In this document: one piece after another, positions 1-5,104 of the stretch
Position numbering within the stretch: position 1 is the stretch's first letter
Layout of the letters: each line of letters opens with the position of its first letter
Assembly: GCA_955652265.1 (NCBI GenBank)
Contig: CATPBD010000150.1
Coordinates: forward strand, 1-5,256
Direction of reading: 5' to 3'
From: an uncultured Gemmatimonadaceae bacterium
GTDB taxonomy: Bacteria > Gemmatimonadota > Gemmatimonadetes > Gemmatimonadales > Gemmatimonadaceae
DNA: 5,256 bases
Program-made: the position numbers and the translations under genes
The notes under the pieces: model-generated
Databases searched by the model: none
The model's input: the letters and a program-made list of their open reading frames with translations, nothing else
What the model was told of the DNA's origin: nothing

Positions 1-90
1 GATCTGCTCGACGGTGGACGGCTGCGCGTGCTGCCGCAACATCACCAGACCGATGGCGCATTCGCCGCGCGATTGCGCAGGGTAAGCTAG
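1..90 (+). CDS. rsmB: RsmB/Fmu 16S rRNA m5C methyltransferase, C-terminal end (partial)
   Basis: Only the last 29 codons are present, read in frame 1 and ending in TAG at 88-90. The tail reads LRVLPQHHQTDGAFAARLRR, which fits the conserved end of RsmB/Fmu proteins (a 'lxvxPxxxxxDGFFxAxLxr' pattern). In this family it forms the last strand and helix of the SAM-dependent methyltransferase domain that makes m5C967 in 16S rRNA. The catalytic cysteines and the NusB-like N-terminal domain lie outside the window, so activity cannot be judged. The stop codon is followed immediately by the GTG of the next gene, so the two are almost certainly co-transcribed. A different NOL1/NOP2/Sun paralogue is possible, but the neighbouring PASTA gene and rpe favour RsmB. 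Confidence 0.75.
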   Translation, partial: DLLDGGRLRVLPQHHQTDGAFAARLRRVS

Positions 91-867
91 GTGAACTGGC
101 GCGCGCTCCCTCGGCGTGCGTTCCCATATCTCATTGCTGCGGTCGGCGGATTTCTCATCGCCTACGTCGCGGTCTTCCTGTTCGCGTTTCCGGCCGAAGT
201 TCTTCCGGACGACGGAATCCTGCCAAACGTAGTCGGCAAGACGTTTGAGAATGCTTCAGCAATCCTGCAGAAAGCAGGGTTCCCCGCGCAGCAGGGAGAG
301 TCGCGATTCCACAAGAGCATCCCCGCCAACGTCGTGCTGCAGGAGGATCCACCCGCCGGCAGCAGACAGAAGCGTGGGACCAGCGTCGTCCTCGCCCTGA
401 GCGCCGGCCAGAAATCCGCCGAAGTTCCGCTGACGACAAACATGTCGCAGCAGCAGGCGCGGATCGCGATCGAGAACACCGGACTCACGATGGGCAACGT
501 CACCGAGCAGCTGGCCGATCAGCCGCGCGGCCTCGTGATCGCGTCGTCCCCGCCCGCGGGAACGAAAATGGATTTGCCGGGCAGCGTCGACATAGTTCTA
601 AGCAAAGGACCAGCGACGGTTCAGATGCCTGATCTCTATGGCCGGAGCGTTGGAGAAGCGAGATCGATGATCGAGCAGCTCGGACTTCGAGTCGCTGGAG
701 TCTCACGTGACACGAGCTCGCTCCAGCCGGAGAACAGCGTTATCAGGCAGCTTCCGGCCGCGGGCCAGACCATTGCGGCCGGAGGACCCGTGAGTCTTAC
801 CGTCTCGCACTTCCCTCCTCCGCCAGGGACCAAGATCGATACAGCGCCTCCGCCACTGTTCGAGTGA
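91..867 (+). CDS. Membrane-anchored protein with three PASTA domains, no kinase or transpeptidase domain
   Basis: This 258-residue protein has a short basic cytoplasmic tail (residues 1-11, with R4, R8 and R9). One hydrophobic segment follows at about 12-33, and three PASTA repeats fill the exported part at about 42-104, 109-172 and 176-239. Each repeat has the family pattern: a start like 'lPNVVGKTFENA', 'VPLTTNMSQQQA' or 'MPDLYGRSVGEA', a central G-L/F turn, then 'QxPxAG' and a beta strand. The C-terminus is a proline-rich tail (FPPPPGTK...APPPLFE). PASTA domains in Ser/Thr kinases and penicillin-binding proteins bind muropeptides or peptidoglycan, so a cell-wall sensing or scaffold role is inferred. 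No catalytic domain is present and there is no room for one upstream. The start is GTG, abutting the rsmB stop, with AGGGT at 79-83 as a plausible ribosome site. The gene ends with tandem TGATGA stops. Confidence 0.9.
   Translation: MNWRALPRRAFPYLIAAVGGFLIAYVAVFLFAFPAEVLPDDGILPNVVGKTFENASAILQKAGFPAQQGESRFHKSIPANVVLQEDPPAGSRQKRGTSVVLALSAGQKSAEVPLTTNMSQQQARIAIENTGLTMGNVTEQLADQPRGLVIASSPPAGTKMDLPGSVDIVLSKGPATVQMPDLYGRSVGEARSMIEQLGLRVAGVSRDTSSLQPENSVIRQLPAAGQTIAAGGPVSLTVSHFPPPPGTKIDTAPPPLFE
753..783 (+). repeat. Inverted repeat (possible mRNA hairpin) inside the PASTA gene
   Basis: TCCGGCCGC at 753-761 is the perfect reverse complement of GCGGCCGGA at 775-783, with a 13-nt spacer. A T-G wobble and a C-G pair extend the stem to 11 bp (751-785). 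It lies in the third PASTA domain about 80 nt before the stop and has no T-run after it, so it is not a terminator. GC-rich Ala/Gly/Pro codons could produce it by chance. Confidence 0.45.
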
Positions 868-905
868 TGAGCAGTCGGAGACTCCTCGGGGTAATTAGCG
901 CATGA
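867..905 (+). other. Bridging mini-ORF (12 codons) between the PASTA gene and rpe
   Basis: ATG at 867-869 shares its A with the PASTA stop TGA (865-867), giving TGATG. The frame encodes MSSRRLLGVISA and stops at TGA 903-905, which overlaps the rpe start codon ATG 902-904 as ATGA. A ribosome terminating on the PASTA gene could therefore reinitiate, translate 12 codons and terminate exactly on the rpe start. The GGGG at 888-891 within it could also serve as the rpe ribosome site. This is a structural observation. It may be chance, and no function is claimed for the peptide. Confidence 0.3.
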
Positions 906-1567
906 GCGTCCGCATTGCTCCGTCGATCCTTAGCGCGGATCTCGCCAAGCTCGCTGATGAAATCGCCATGGTCGAAGCCGGCGGCGCGGACTGGATTCAC
1001 ATCGATGTGATGGATGGCCGCTTCGTTCCGAATCTCACTTTCGGCGCAAAGGTGATCGAATCGGTGCGGAAGCTCACCAAGCTGTCACTCGACGTGCACC
1101 TGATGGTCGTCGAGCCGGAGAATTATTTCGAGAGCTTCGCGGAAGCGGGGGCGAATGGAATGTCGATTCATACGGAGGTGTCGCCCCATCTTCAACGACA
1201 GCTCAATCACATCCGCGAGCTGGGGTGCCGGGCCGGCGCGGTCGTGAACCCAGCGACACCGCTCACCGCGGTGAGCGAAGTGATTCCCGACCTCGACTTG
1301 CTACTTGTCATGACCGTAAATCCTGGTTTCGGCGGGCAAGGCTTCATCAAGGGCTCGGTCGACAAGGTTCGGCGCGCGCGGGAGATGCTGGCCGAAAATG
1401 GGAGCAAGGCCTTTCTCGAGGTGGACGGCGGTATCGACCGCAAAACAATCAAATCGGTGTGGGAGGCAGGCGCCGATACGTTCGTCGCCGGCAATGCGAT
1501 TTTCGGAGCGAAGAACGCCAAGGCGGAGATCGGGGAGCTTCGCGCCCGCTGCACGGTACAGGTATGA
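902..1567 (+). CDS. rpe: Ribulose-phosphate 3-epimerase
   Basis: This 221-residue cytoplasmic TIM-barrel enzyme interconverts D-ribulose 5-phosphate and D-xylulose 5-phosphate in the pentose phosphate pathway (and the Calvin cycle where present). The usual family length is about 220. The expected signatures are present in order: APSILSADLAKL (6-17), HIDVMDGRFVPN (33-44), DVHLMV (64-69), VNPGFGGQGF (139-148), EVDGGI (173-178) and VAGNAIF (195-201). The family's metal ligands map to H33, D35, H66 and D175, with D35 and D175 as the acid/base pair, and S8 sits in the active site. All are intact. The ATG start at 902 gives the standard N-terminus, with GGGG at 888-891 as a weak ribosome site about 10 nt upstream. 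Its stop overlaps the next ATG (ATGA), indicating coupled translation. Confidence 0.97.
   Translation: MSVRIAPSILSADLAKLADEIAMVEAGGADWIHIDVMDGRFVPNLTFGAKVIESVRKLTKLSLDVHLMVVEPENYFESFAEAGANGMSIHTEVSPHLQRQLNHIRELGCRAGAVVNPATPLTAVSEVIPDLDLLLVMTVNPGFGGQGFIKGSVDKVRRAREMLAENGSKAFLEVDGGIDRKTIKSVWEAGADTFVAGNAIFGAKNAKAEIGELRARCTVQV
1260..1277 (+). repeat. Perfect 18-bp palindrome within rpe
   Basis: Bases 1260-1277 equal their own reverse complement, centred on CCGCGG. As RNA this would fold as a 7-bp CGCTCAC/GTGAGCG stem with a CGCG tetraloop. It falls in codons for P-L-T-A-V-S, in the segment before the VNPGFGG motif. As DNA it has the symmetry of a dimeric-protein operator, but it lies mid-gene and no regulator is evident. 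Chance is a serious alternative. Confidence 0.4.
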
Positions 1568-2118
1568 CAGTCCGGAAGCAGCTCGCCGTCGCATGCGTCG
1601 TCCTCGCTATTGTTGCGGCGATTGCATATGGCGCGACACGATACCTTCGAAAGGAGCTCTTCCCCGTCCAGCTCGGGAGCAAAGCGCCGGACTTCAAGGC
1701 GTTCACACTCGACTCGCTCCCGCGCGAAAGGCGACTCTCCGACTATCGCGGCAAAGTGCTGTTGATCAACGTATGGGCGACCTGGTGTCTGCCGTGCCGA
1801 GTCGAGATGCCAAGCATCGAAGCGCTCAACAAGGCGTACGCGGCGAAAGGCCTCAAGATCGTAGCGGTCAGCATCGACGACCCCGGCACCGACGCCACCA
1901 TTCGTGCGTTCGTGAAACAGTACGGACTCACGTTCGACGTGCTGCACGATCCGCAGGGCACGATCTCGGATGCGTACGATGTCGGCGGTTACCCGGAAAC
2001 GTTCATCGTTGGAAAGGACGGCGTGATCAGAAAGAAGCTGATGCAGGCGACCGATTGGAATTCGCCTGAAGCGCGTGCGCTCGTGGATAGGCTTCTCACC
2101 GAGCCGACCACCTCGTGA
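1564..2118 (+). CDS. TlpA/ResA-type membrane-anchored thioredoxin-like protein
   Basis: This 184-residue protein has an N-terminal uncleaved-looking signal anchor (about residues 7-25, after the basic MTVRKQ). A redoxin/AhpC-TSA-type thioredoxin fold follows from about residue 35. Key features are GSKAPDF (38-44), the strand KVLLINVWATW, the active-site motif C75-L-P-C78, and the cis-proline at P144 in GGYPETFIV. The layout matches the TlpA/ResA/CcmG group, which reduces disulfides outside the cytoplasmic membrane, often on apocytochrome c or copper-site proteins. The substrate here is unknown because no cytochrome maturation gene is nearby. The start at ATG 1564 overlaps the rpe stop as ATGA and puts the membrane anchor right at the N-terminus. 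The longer frame from 1225 would add about 113 residues that are out-of-frame rpe. No well-spaced Shine-Dalgarno is visible, which fits translational coupling. Confidence 0.9.
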   Translation: MTVRKQLAVACVVLAIVAAIAYGATRYLRKELFPVQLGSKAPDFKAFTLDSLPRERRLSDYRGKVLLINVWATWCLPCRVEMPSIEALNKAYAAKGLKIVAVSIDDPGTDATIRAFVKQYGLTFDVLHDPQGTISDAYDVGGYPETFIVGKDGVIRKKLMQATDWNSPEARALVDRLLTEPTTS

Positions 2119-2159
2119 CTGTCCGCATTTTCCTCGCAACGGAAACGAGACCCAGATGA
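2115..2159 (+). other. Bridging mini-ORF (14 codons) between the thioredoxin gene and tsaD
   Basis: GTG at 2115-2117 overlaps the upstream stop TGA (2116-2118) as GTGA. The frame reads (f)M-TVRIFLATETRPR and stops at TGA 2157-2159, overlapping the tsaD start ATG 2156-2158 as ATGA. It fills the 37-nt gap exactly and has the same geometry as the mini-ORF between the PASTA gene and rpe. Its first 15 bases resemble the rpe gene start (both carry GTCCGCATT in the same phase). It could be a reinitiation relay or chance. The peptide itself is not expected to be functional. Confidence 0.3.
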
Positions 2160-3199
2160 CGCGCATTCTCGGCATCGAGACTTCGTGCGACGAGACATCC
2201 GCCGCAGTTCTCGAAGGTGATGGAGACGACGTTGCACAAAAGTCGCTCGTCATTCTGTCGCAGGACATCCATCGGGTTTTTGGGGGCGTCGTCCCAGAGA
2301 TAGCATCGCGCGCGCACTTGACCAGCATCGTCCCGGTTGTGGAGCGCGCGCTGGAAGAAGCTGAGACGAGCCTGGATGATCTTGACGCCGTTGCGGTTAC
2401 CAATACGCCGGGACTCGTCGGCGCGCTGCTCGTCGGAGTGAGTTATGGCAAAGCGCTCGCCTTCTCGCACGATATCCCGCTCCTCGGCATCCACCACATG
2501 GAAGGGCATCTCTTCGCCGCGGCGCTCGAGCACAGAGACGCGGTACCACCCTTCACCGCGTTGCTCGTTTCCGGCGGACACACGCTTCTTCTCGACGTCG
2601 AAGCGTGGGGCAAGTACCGGCTGCTCGGAGCTACGCGCGACGACGCCGCGGGCGAAGCGTTCGACAAGGTTGCGAAGCTGCTCGGGCTTCCTTACCCGGG
2701 CGGTCGCTACGTCGAGCAGCTCGCCCGCGACGGAGATCCGAAGCGCTTTCACTTCTCCCGACCGATGCTCCGCAAGAACGCTTTGCCGGCGGACGAGGAC
2801 TACTACGCGTTTTCGTTCAGCGGACTCAAGACCGCTGTGCTCAATGCAGTTCGTGCCTCGAAGAATATCGACGCCGACAAGGCCGACATTGCGCGCGCGT
2901 TTCAGGATTCACTGATCGACACACTGGTCGAAAAGACATCCCGCGCGGCGAATGCATTCTCCCGTCAGCGCGTCGTGCTGGGCGGTGGTGTCGCGTGCAA
3001 TGGCACGCTTGCGGCTGCGATGCGCGCGCGGCTTGCACGGGACGGCGTAACGGTATTCACCCCGACACCACGGCTCGCCACCGATAACGCGGCGATGATT
3101 GCTCGTGCTGGATTCTTCAGGTTCGAGCAGGGGGAGCGCGCAGGCCTCGATCTCAATGCCTACGCGAGCCGCCCTATCCCGGGACTCGTAGCAGCCTAA
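2156..3199 (+). CDS. tsaD: tRNA N6-adenosine threonylcarbamoyltransferase TsaD (Kae1/Qri7/Gcp family)
   Basis: This 347-residue cytoplasmic protein transfers the threonylcarbamoyl group from threonylcarbamoyl-AMP (made by TsaC/Sua5) to A37 of ANN-decoding tRNAs, working with TsaB and TsaE. ASKHA-fold motifs appear in order: ILGIETSCDETSAAV (4-18), TPGLVGALLVG (84-94), HHMEGHLFA (113-121), LVSGGHT (137-143), GEAFDKVAKLLGLPYPGG (166-183), FSFSGLKTAV (219-228), LGGGVACNGTL (275-285) and TDNAAMIA (309-316). The metal ligands known from E. coli correspond to H114, H118 and D310, all present. Length is normal for the family (about 335-350). ATG 2156 is chosen because it places GIETSCDET at the standard position. 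The frame upstream to 2075 overlaps the thioredoxin gene and adds unrelated residues. GGAAACGAGA at 2141-2150 is a modest ribosome site. Confidence 0.97.
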   Translation: MTRILGIETSCDETSAAVLEGDGDDVAQKSLVILSQDIHRVFGGVVPEIASRAHLTSIVPVVERALEEAETSLDDLDAVAVTNTPGLVGALLVGVSYGKALAFSHDIPLLGIHHMEGHLFAAALEHRDAVPPFTALLVSGGHTLLLDVEAWGKYRLLGATRDDAAGEAFDKVAKLLGLPYPGGRYVEQLARDGDPKRFHFSRPMLRKNALPADEDYYAFSFSGLKTAVLNAVRASKNIDADKADIARAFQDSLIDTLVEKTSRAANAFSRQRVVLGGGVACNGTLAAAMRARLARDGVTVFTPTPRLATDNAAMIARAGFFRFEQGERAGLDLNAYASRPIPGLVAA

Positions 3200-3211
3200 A
3201 TTTCAAACTCA

Positions 3212-4102
3212 ATGCAGACAATCTTCGCATCAATAGTCCATCAGCCGCTCTCTTATGATGTCGGCCCGCTCCAGCTCACTGGGTTTGGGCTCGCCGTCCT
3301 CATGGCGTTCGTCGTCGCCCAAATCATCACTCAGCGCGAGTTGGCACGCCGCGGTCACGACCCTGAGCCCGTCGGCGACATCGTCTTCGCCGCCGTCATC
3401 GGTGGACTACTCGGCGGGAAGATCTACTACGCCATCCTGATGCACGACTCGAGCGCCCTGTTCAGCCGGGCCGGTTTCGTGTTCTGGGGCGGATTGATTG
3501 GCGGAATGCTGGCGTCCTACCTGGTTATCCATCGAAAGCATCTGAGCTTCACGCGCATCAGCGACGTCGCAGGCATCGCGCTCGCGGCGGGATATTCGAT
3601 TGGGCGCACCGGCTGCTGGGCGGTCGGCGACGACTACGGCCGCCCCTGGAACGGGCCGTGGGCGGTGAGCTTTCCCAACGGAGCACCGCCTTCGACCGTC
3701 GCCAACATGAGTCAGCTCTTCCATATTCCGGCGCCACCGGGCGCGTCACCGAATCAGGTCTTATCGGTACACCCGACACAGCTTTACGAAGTGGTCCTTG
3801 GCTTCGTGATGTTCCTCATCCTCTGGCGCTTCCGCGATCACAAGCACGCGGAAGGCTGGCTGTTCGGATTGTACTGCGTGCTGGCAGGCGTCGAGCGATT
3901 CATCATCGAGTTCGTGCGCGCCAAGGACGATCGTTTTTTCATGGGCACTTTCACGATGGCGCAGGTAATCGCACTCCTGTTCGCGATCGGCGGAGCTATC
4001 TGGATGTACATGCGCCGGAATCCGGGCCCCGATGCGCCGGGTATCTACGCGGTGCCGATCGAAAGACCACGGCCTCCAGCCCGCGAAGCCGCCGTAGTGT
4101 AG
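3212..4102 (+). CDS. lgt: Phosphatidylglycerol-prolipoprotein diacylglyceryl transferase
   Basis: This 296-residue polytopic inner-membrane enzyme attaches diacylglycerol from phosphatidylglycerol to the lipobox cysteine of prolipoproteins, the first step of lipoprotein maturation. Supporting motifs are LTGFGLAVLMAFVVA (22-36), GGLLGGKIYYAIL (64-76), FWGGLIGGM (91-99), the Lgt signature region GYSIGRTGCWAVGDDYG (127-143), HPTQLYE (187-193) and GVERFIIEFVR (226-236). R132, R229 and E233 match the essential E. coli R143, R239 and E243. Some E. coli-type residues differ: H103 becomes W92, N146 becomes C135 and E151 becomes D140. A proline-rich stretch of about 25 residues (PNGAPPST...PAPPGASPNQ) precedes HPTQLYE. 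The hydrophilic tail after residue 268 is proline/arginine-rich. The gene starts 12 nt after tsaD with no visible Shine-Dalgarno and ends just before a terminator. Confidence 0.95.
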   Translation: MQTIFASIVHQPLSYDVGPLQLTGFGLAVLMAFVVAQIITQRELARRGHDPEPVGDIVFAAVIGGLLGGKIYYAILMHDSSALFSRAGFVFWGGLIGGMLASYLVIHRKHLSFTRISDVAGIALAAGYSIGRTGCWAVGDDYGRPWNGPWAVSFPNGAPPSTVANMSQLFHIPAPPGASPNQVLSVHPTQLYEVVLGFVMFLILWRFRDHKHAEGWLFGLYCVLAGVERFIIEFVRAKDDRFFMGTFTMAQVIALLFAIGGAIWMYMRRNPGPDAPGIYAVPIERPRPPAREAAVV

Positions 4103-4135
4103 CGCTCAGTGGATGCGATAGCAGCGTGTAGCGCT
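4097..4135 (+). repeat. 10-bp direct repeat GTGTAGCGCT (two copies) at the lgt 3' end
   Basis: GTGTAGCGCT occurs at 4097-4106, containing the lgt stop codon TAG, and again at 4126-4135, in the loop and right arm of the terminator hairpin. The copies start 29 nt apart. The hairpin may have arisen beside a small local duplication, or the match may be chance. Confidence 0.4.
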
Positions 4136-4156
4136 ATCGCACGCTTTTCATTTTTT
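4114..4156 (+). terminator. Rho-independent terminator of the rsmB-lgt operon
   Basis: TGCGATAGC at 4114-4122 pairs perfectly with GCTATCGCA at 4133-4141 across a 10-nt loop. The stem is followed by a T-rich run (CGCTTTTCATTTTTT, 4142-4156) on the + strand. It begins 11 nt after the lgt stop. The T-run lies over the last codons (Lys-Lys-stop) of the convergent gene, so that gene's A-rich end doubles as the terminator tail. Read from the - strand the hairpin has no T-run after it, so it looks one-directional by the classical rule. Confidence 0.8.
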
Positions 4157-5062
4157 CTCCGGGACGAGCCTCAAGCTCGTCCCCCACGGGTCGGTCAGAA
4201 CCCACTCGCCGTTCTCGGGTTTCGCCTCGTAGCGCGCGGCCATCACATTCTTTGCGGCTTCATCGGCGTCCTTTTTCGTCGGAACGACGATCTCCCACTC
4301 GAGCAGCCGCGCATCTGCGTCCGTCGCACGCGGAGCCCCTTTCGCCCAGGTGTTGGTGCCGAGGTGATGGTGATAGCCTCCGGCCGACATGAAGAGCGCG
4401 CCAGGATAGCTCCACACGACCTTGTCGAAGCCAAGCGCGTCGTGATAGAACGCCTCGGCCTTGTCGATGTCGTCGACGTAGAGATGCACGTGGCCGAGCA
4501 AAGTTCCCGGGGGCATTCCGGTCCAATGCTCGCCGCGAGCTGATCGCACCAGATCATCGACATCGAGATGGTTGGTCGTCATGAAAAGCTGACGCTCGTC
4601 GTAGCGCCACGCATCGCGTGGCCTGTCCGCGTACACCTCGATGCCGAGACCGTCAGGATCGGTGAGGTACACCGCCTCGCTGACGAAATGATCCGACATT
4701 CCGGCGTACACGCCTGCCTCAGCGAGATGAGCGACGAAGCGTCCGAGCGACGCGCGATCCGGAAGCAGGATCGCAAAGTGATACAGCCCGAGCAATCCGC
4801 GGCGGGGAACTGGTCTCGCACTTCGCAGCTGCCGGAGATGAACGATCTCACGATCAGCGCCGTGGGGACCGAGACTCACCGAGTCAGCGCTGCGCATGAT
4901 GACGCGCATGCCGAGAACTTTTTCGTAGAAGAGGAGAGACCGGTCGAGGTCGGCCACCTGCAAGCGAACTCTGCCGAGGTGTGTCGACTCAGGAAGCCGA
5001 TAGCCCTTGGGACGAATACCCATTTGGACGCCGAATGTCGCAGTCATCTCATTCGTTGTCAT
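4148..5062 (-). CDS. Two-domain VOC (glyoxalase/extradiol dioxygenase) protein, CatE-like
   Basis: This 304-residue soluble protein is built of two vicinal-oxygen-chelate halves. The first spans about 27-147 (HLGRVRLQVADLDRSLLFYEKVLG, LYHFAILLPDR, SDHFVSEAVYLTDPDGLGIEVYADRP). The second spans about 187-300 (LLGHVHLYVDDIDKAEAFYHDALGF, ALFMSAGGYHHHLGTNTW, DPWGTSLRLV). The wording and order match the CatE group annotated as catechol 2,3-dioxygenase, which would cleave catechols with Fe(II). Candidate metal-site residues are H95 and E142 in the first half, and H191 and the triplet H231-H233 in the second. GRVRL in the first half lacks the histidine of the equivalent GHVHL motif in the second. Substrate and even chemistry remain uncertain, because VOC enzymes also include lyases, isomerases and resistance proteins. 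The ATG at 5062 is chosen for its purine-rich ribosome site; a TTG start at 5101 is less likely. Confidence 0.88.
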   Translation of the reverse strand: MTTNEMTATFGVQMGIRPKGYRLPESTHLGRVRLQVADLDRSLLFYEKVLGMRVIMRSADSVSLGPHGADREIVHLRQLRSARPVPRRGLLGLYHFAILLPDRASLGRFVAHLAEAGVYAGMSDHFVSEAVYLTDPDGLGIEVYADRPRDAWRYDERQLFMTTNHLDVDDLVRSARGEHWTGMPPGTLLGHVHLYVDDIDKAEAFYHDALGFDKVVWSYPGALFMSAGGYHHHLGTNTWAKGAPRATDADARLLEWEIVVPTKKDADEAAKNVMAARYEAKPENGEWVLTDPWGTSLRLVPEKK

Positions 5063-5080
5063 CTCCACCCCCCTCTTCCT
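5063..5080 (-). promoter_or_regulatory. Ribosome binding site of the VOC gene
   Basis: Read on the - strand, AGGAAGAGGGGGGTGGAG directly precedes ATG 5062. AGGAAGAGG lies 9 nt from the start codon, and the G-run continues closer. This is the strongest Shine-Dalgarno-like stretch in the window and decides the start at 5062 over the in-frame TTG at 5101 and the ATG at 5047. Confidence 0.75.
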
Positions 5081-5104
5081 GGCGCAACAGTTCAGCGGCA
5101 AACG

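Noticed and set aside
868..901. Terminator or promoter between the PASTA gene and rpe
   Set aside because: GGAG-A-CTCC at 877-885 cannot form a stable hairpin with a one-base loop, there is no T-run, and no convincing -35/-10 pair is seen.
1225..1563. Upstream extension of the thioredoxin gene
   Set aside because: It would overlap rpe by over 300 nt and bury the signal anchor internally. The ATGA start at 1564 gives a normal TlpA/ResA N-terminus.
1398..2069. 223-codon + strand frame overlapping rpe and the thioredoxin gene
   Set aside because: It is a shadow frame with an Arg-rich translation and no recognisable motif, running through the conserved motifs of both genes out of phase.
2075..2155. 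Upstream extension of tsaD by 27 codons
   Set aside because: It overlaps the thioredoxin gene and displaces the N-terminal ILGIETSCDET motif from its usual position near residue 5.
1207..2403. 398-codon open frame on the - strand opposite rpe, the thioredoxin gene and tsaD
   Set aside because: It is antisense to three well-recognised genes, its product is Arg/Ser-rich low-information sequence with no family motif, and long antisense frames are expected in GC-rich coding DNA.
5063..5101. TTG start for the VOC gene at 5101
   Set aside because: It runs through the strong ribosome site at 5063-5080 and adds 13 residues without family similarity.
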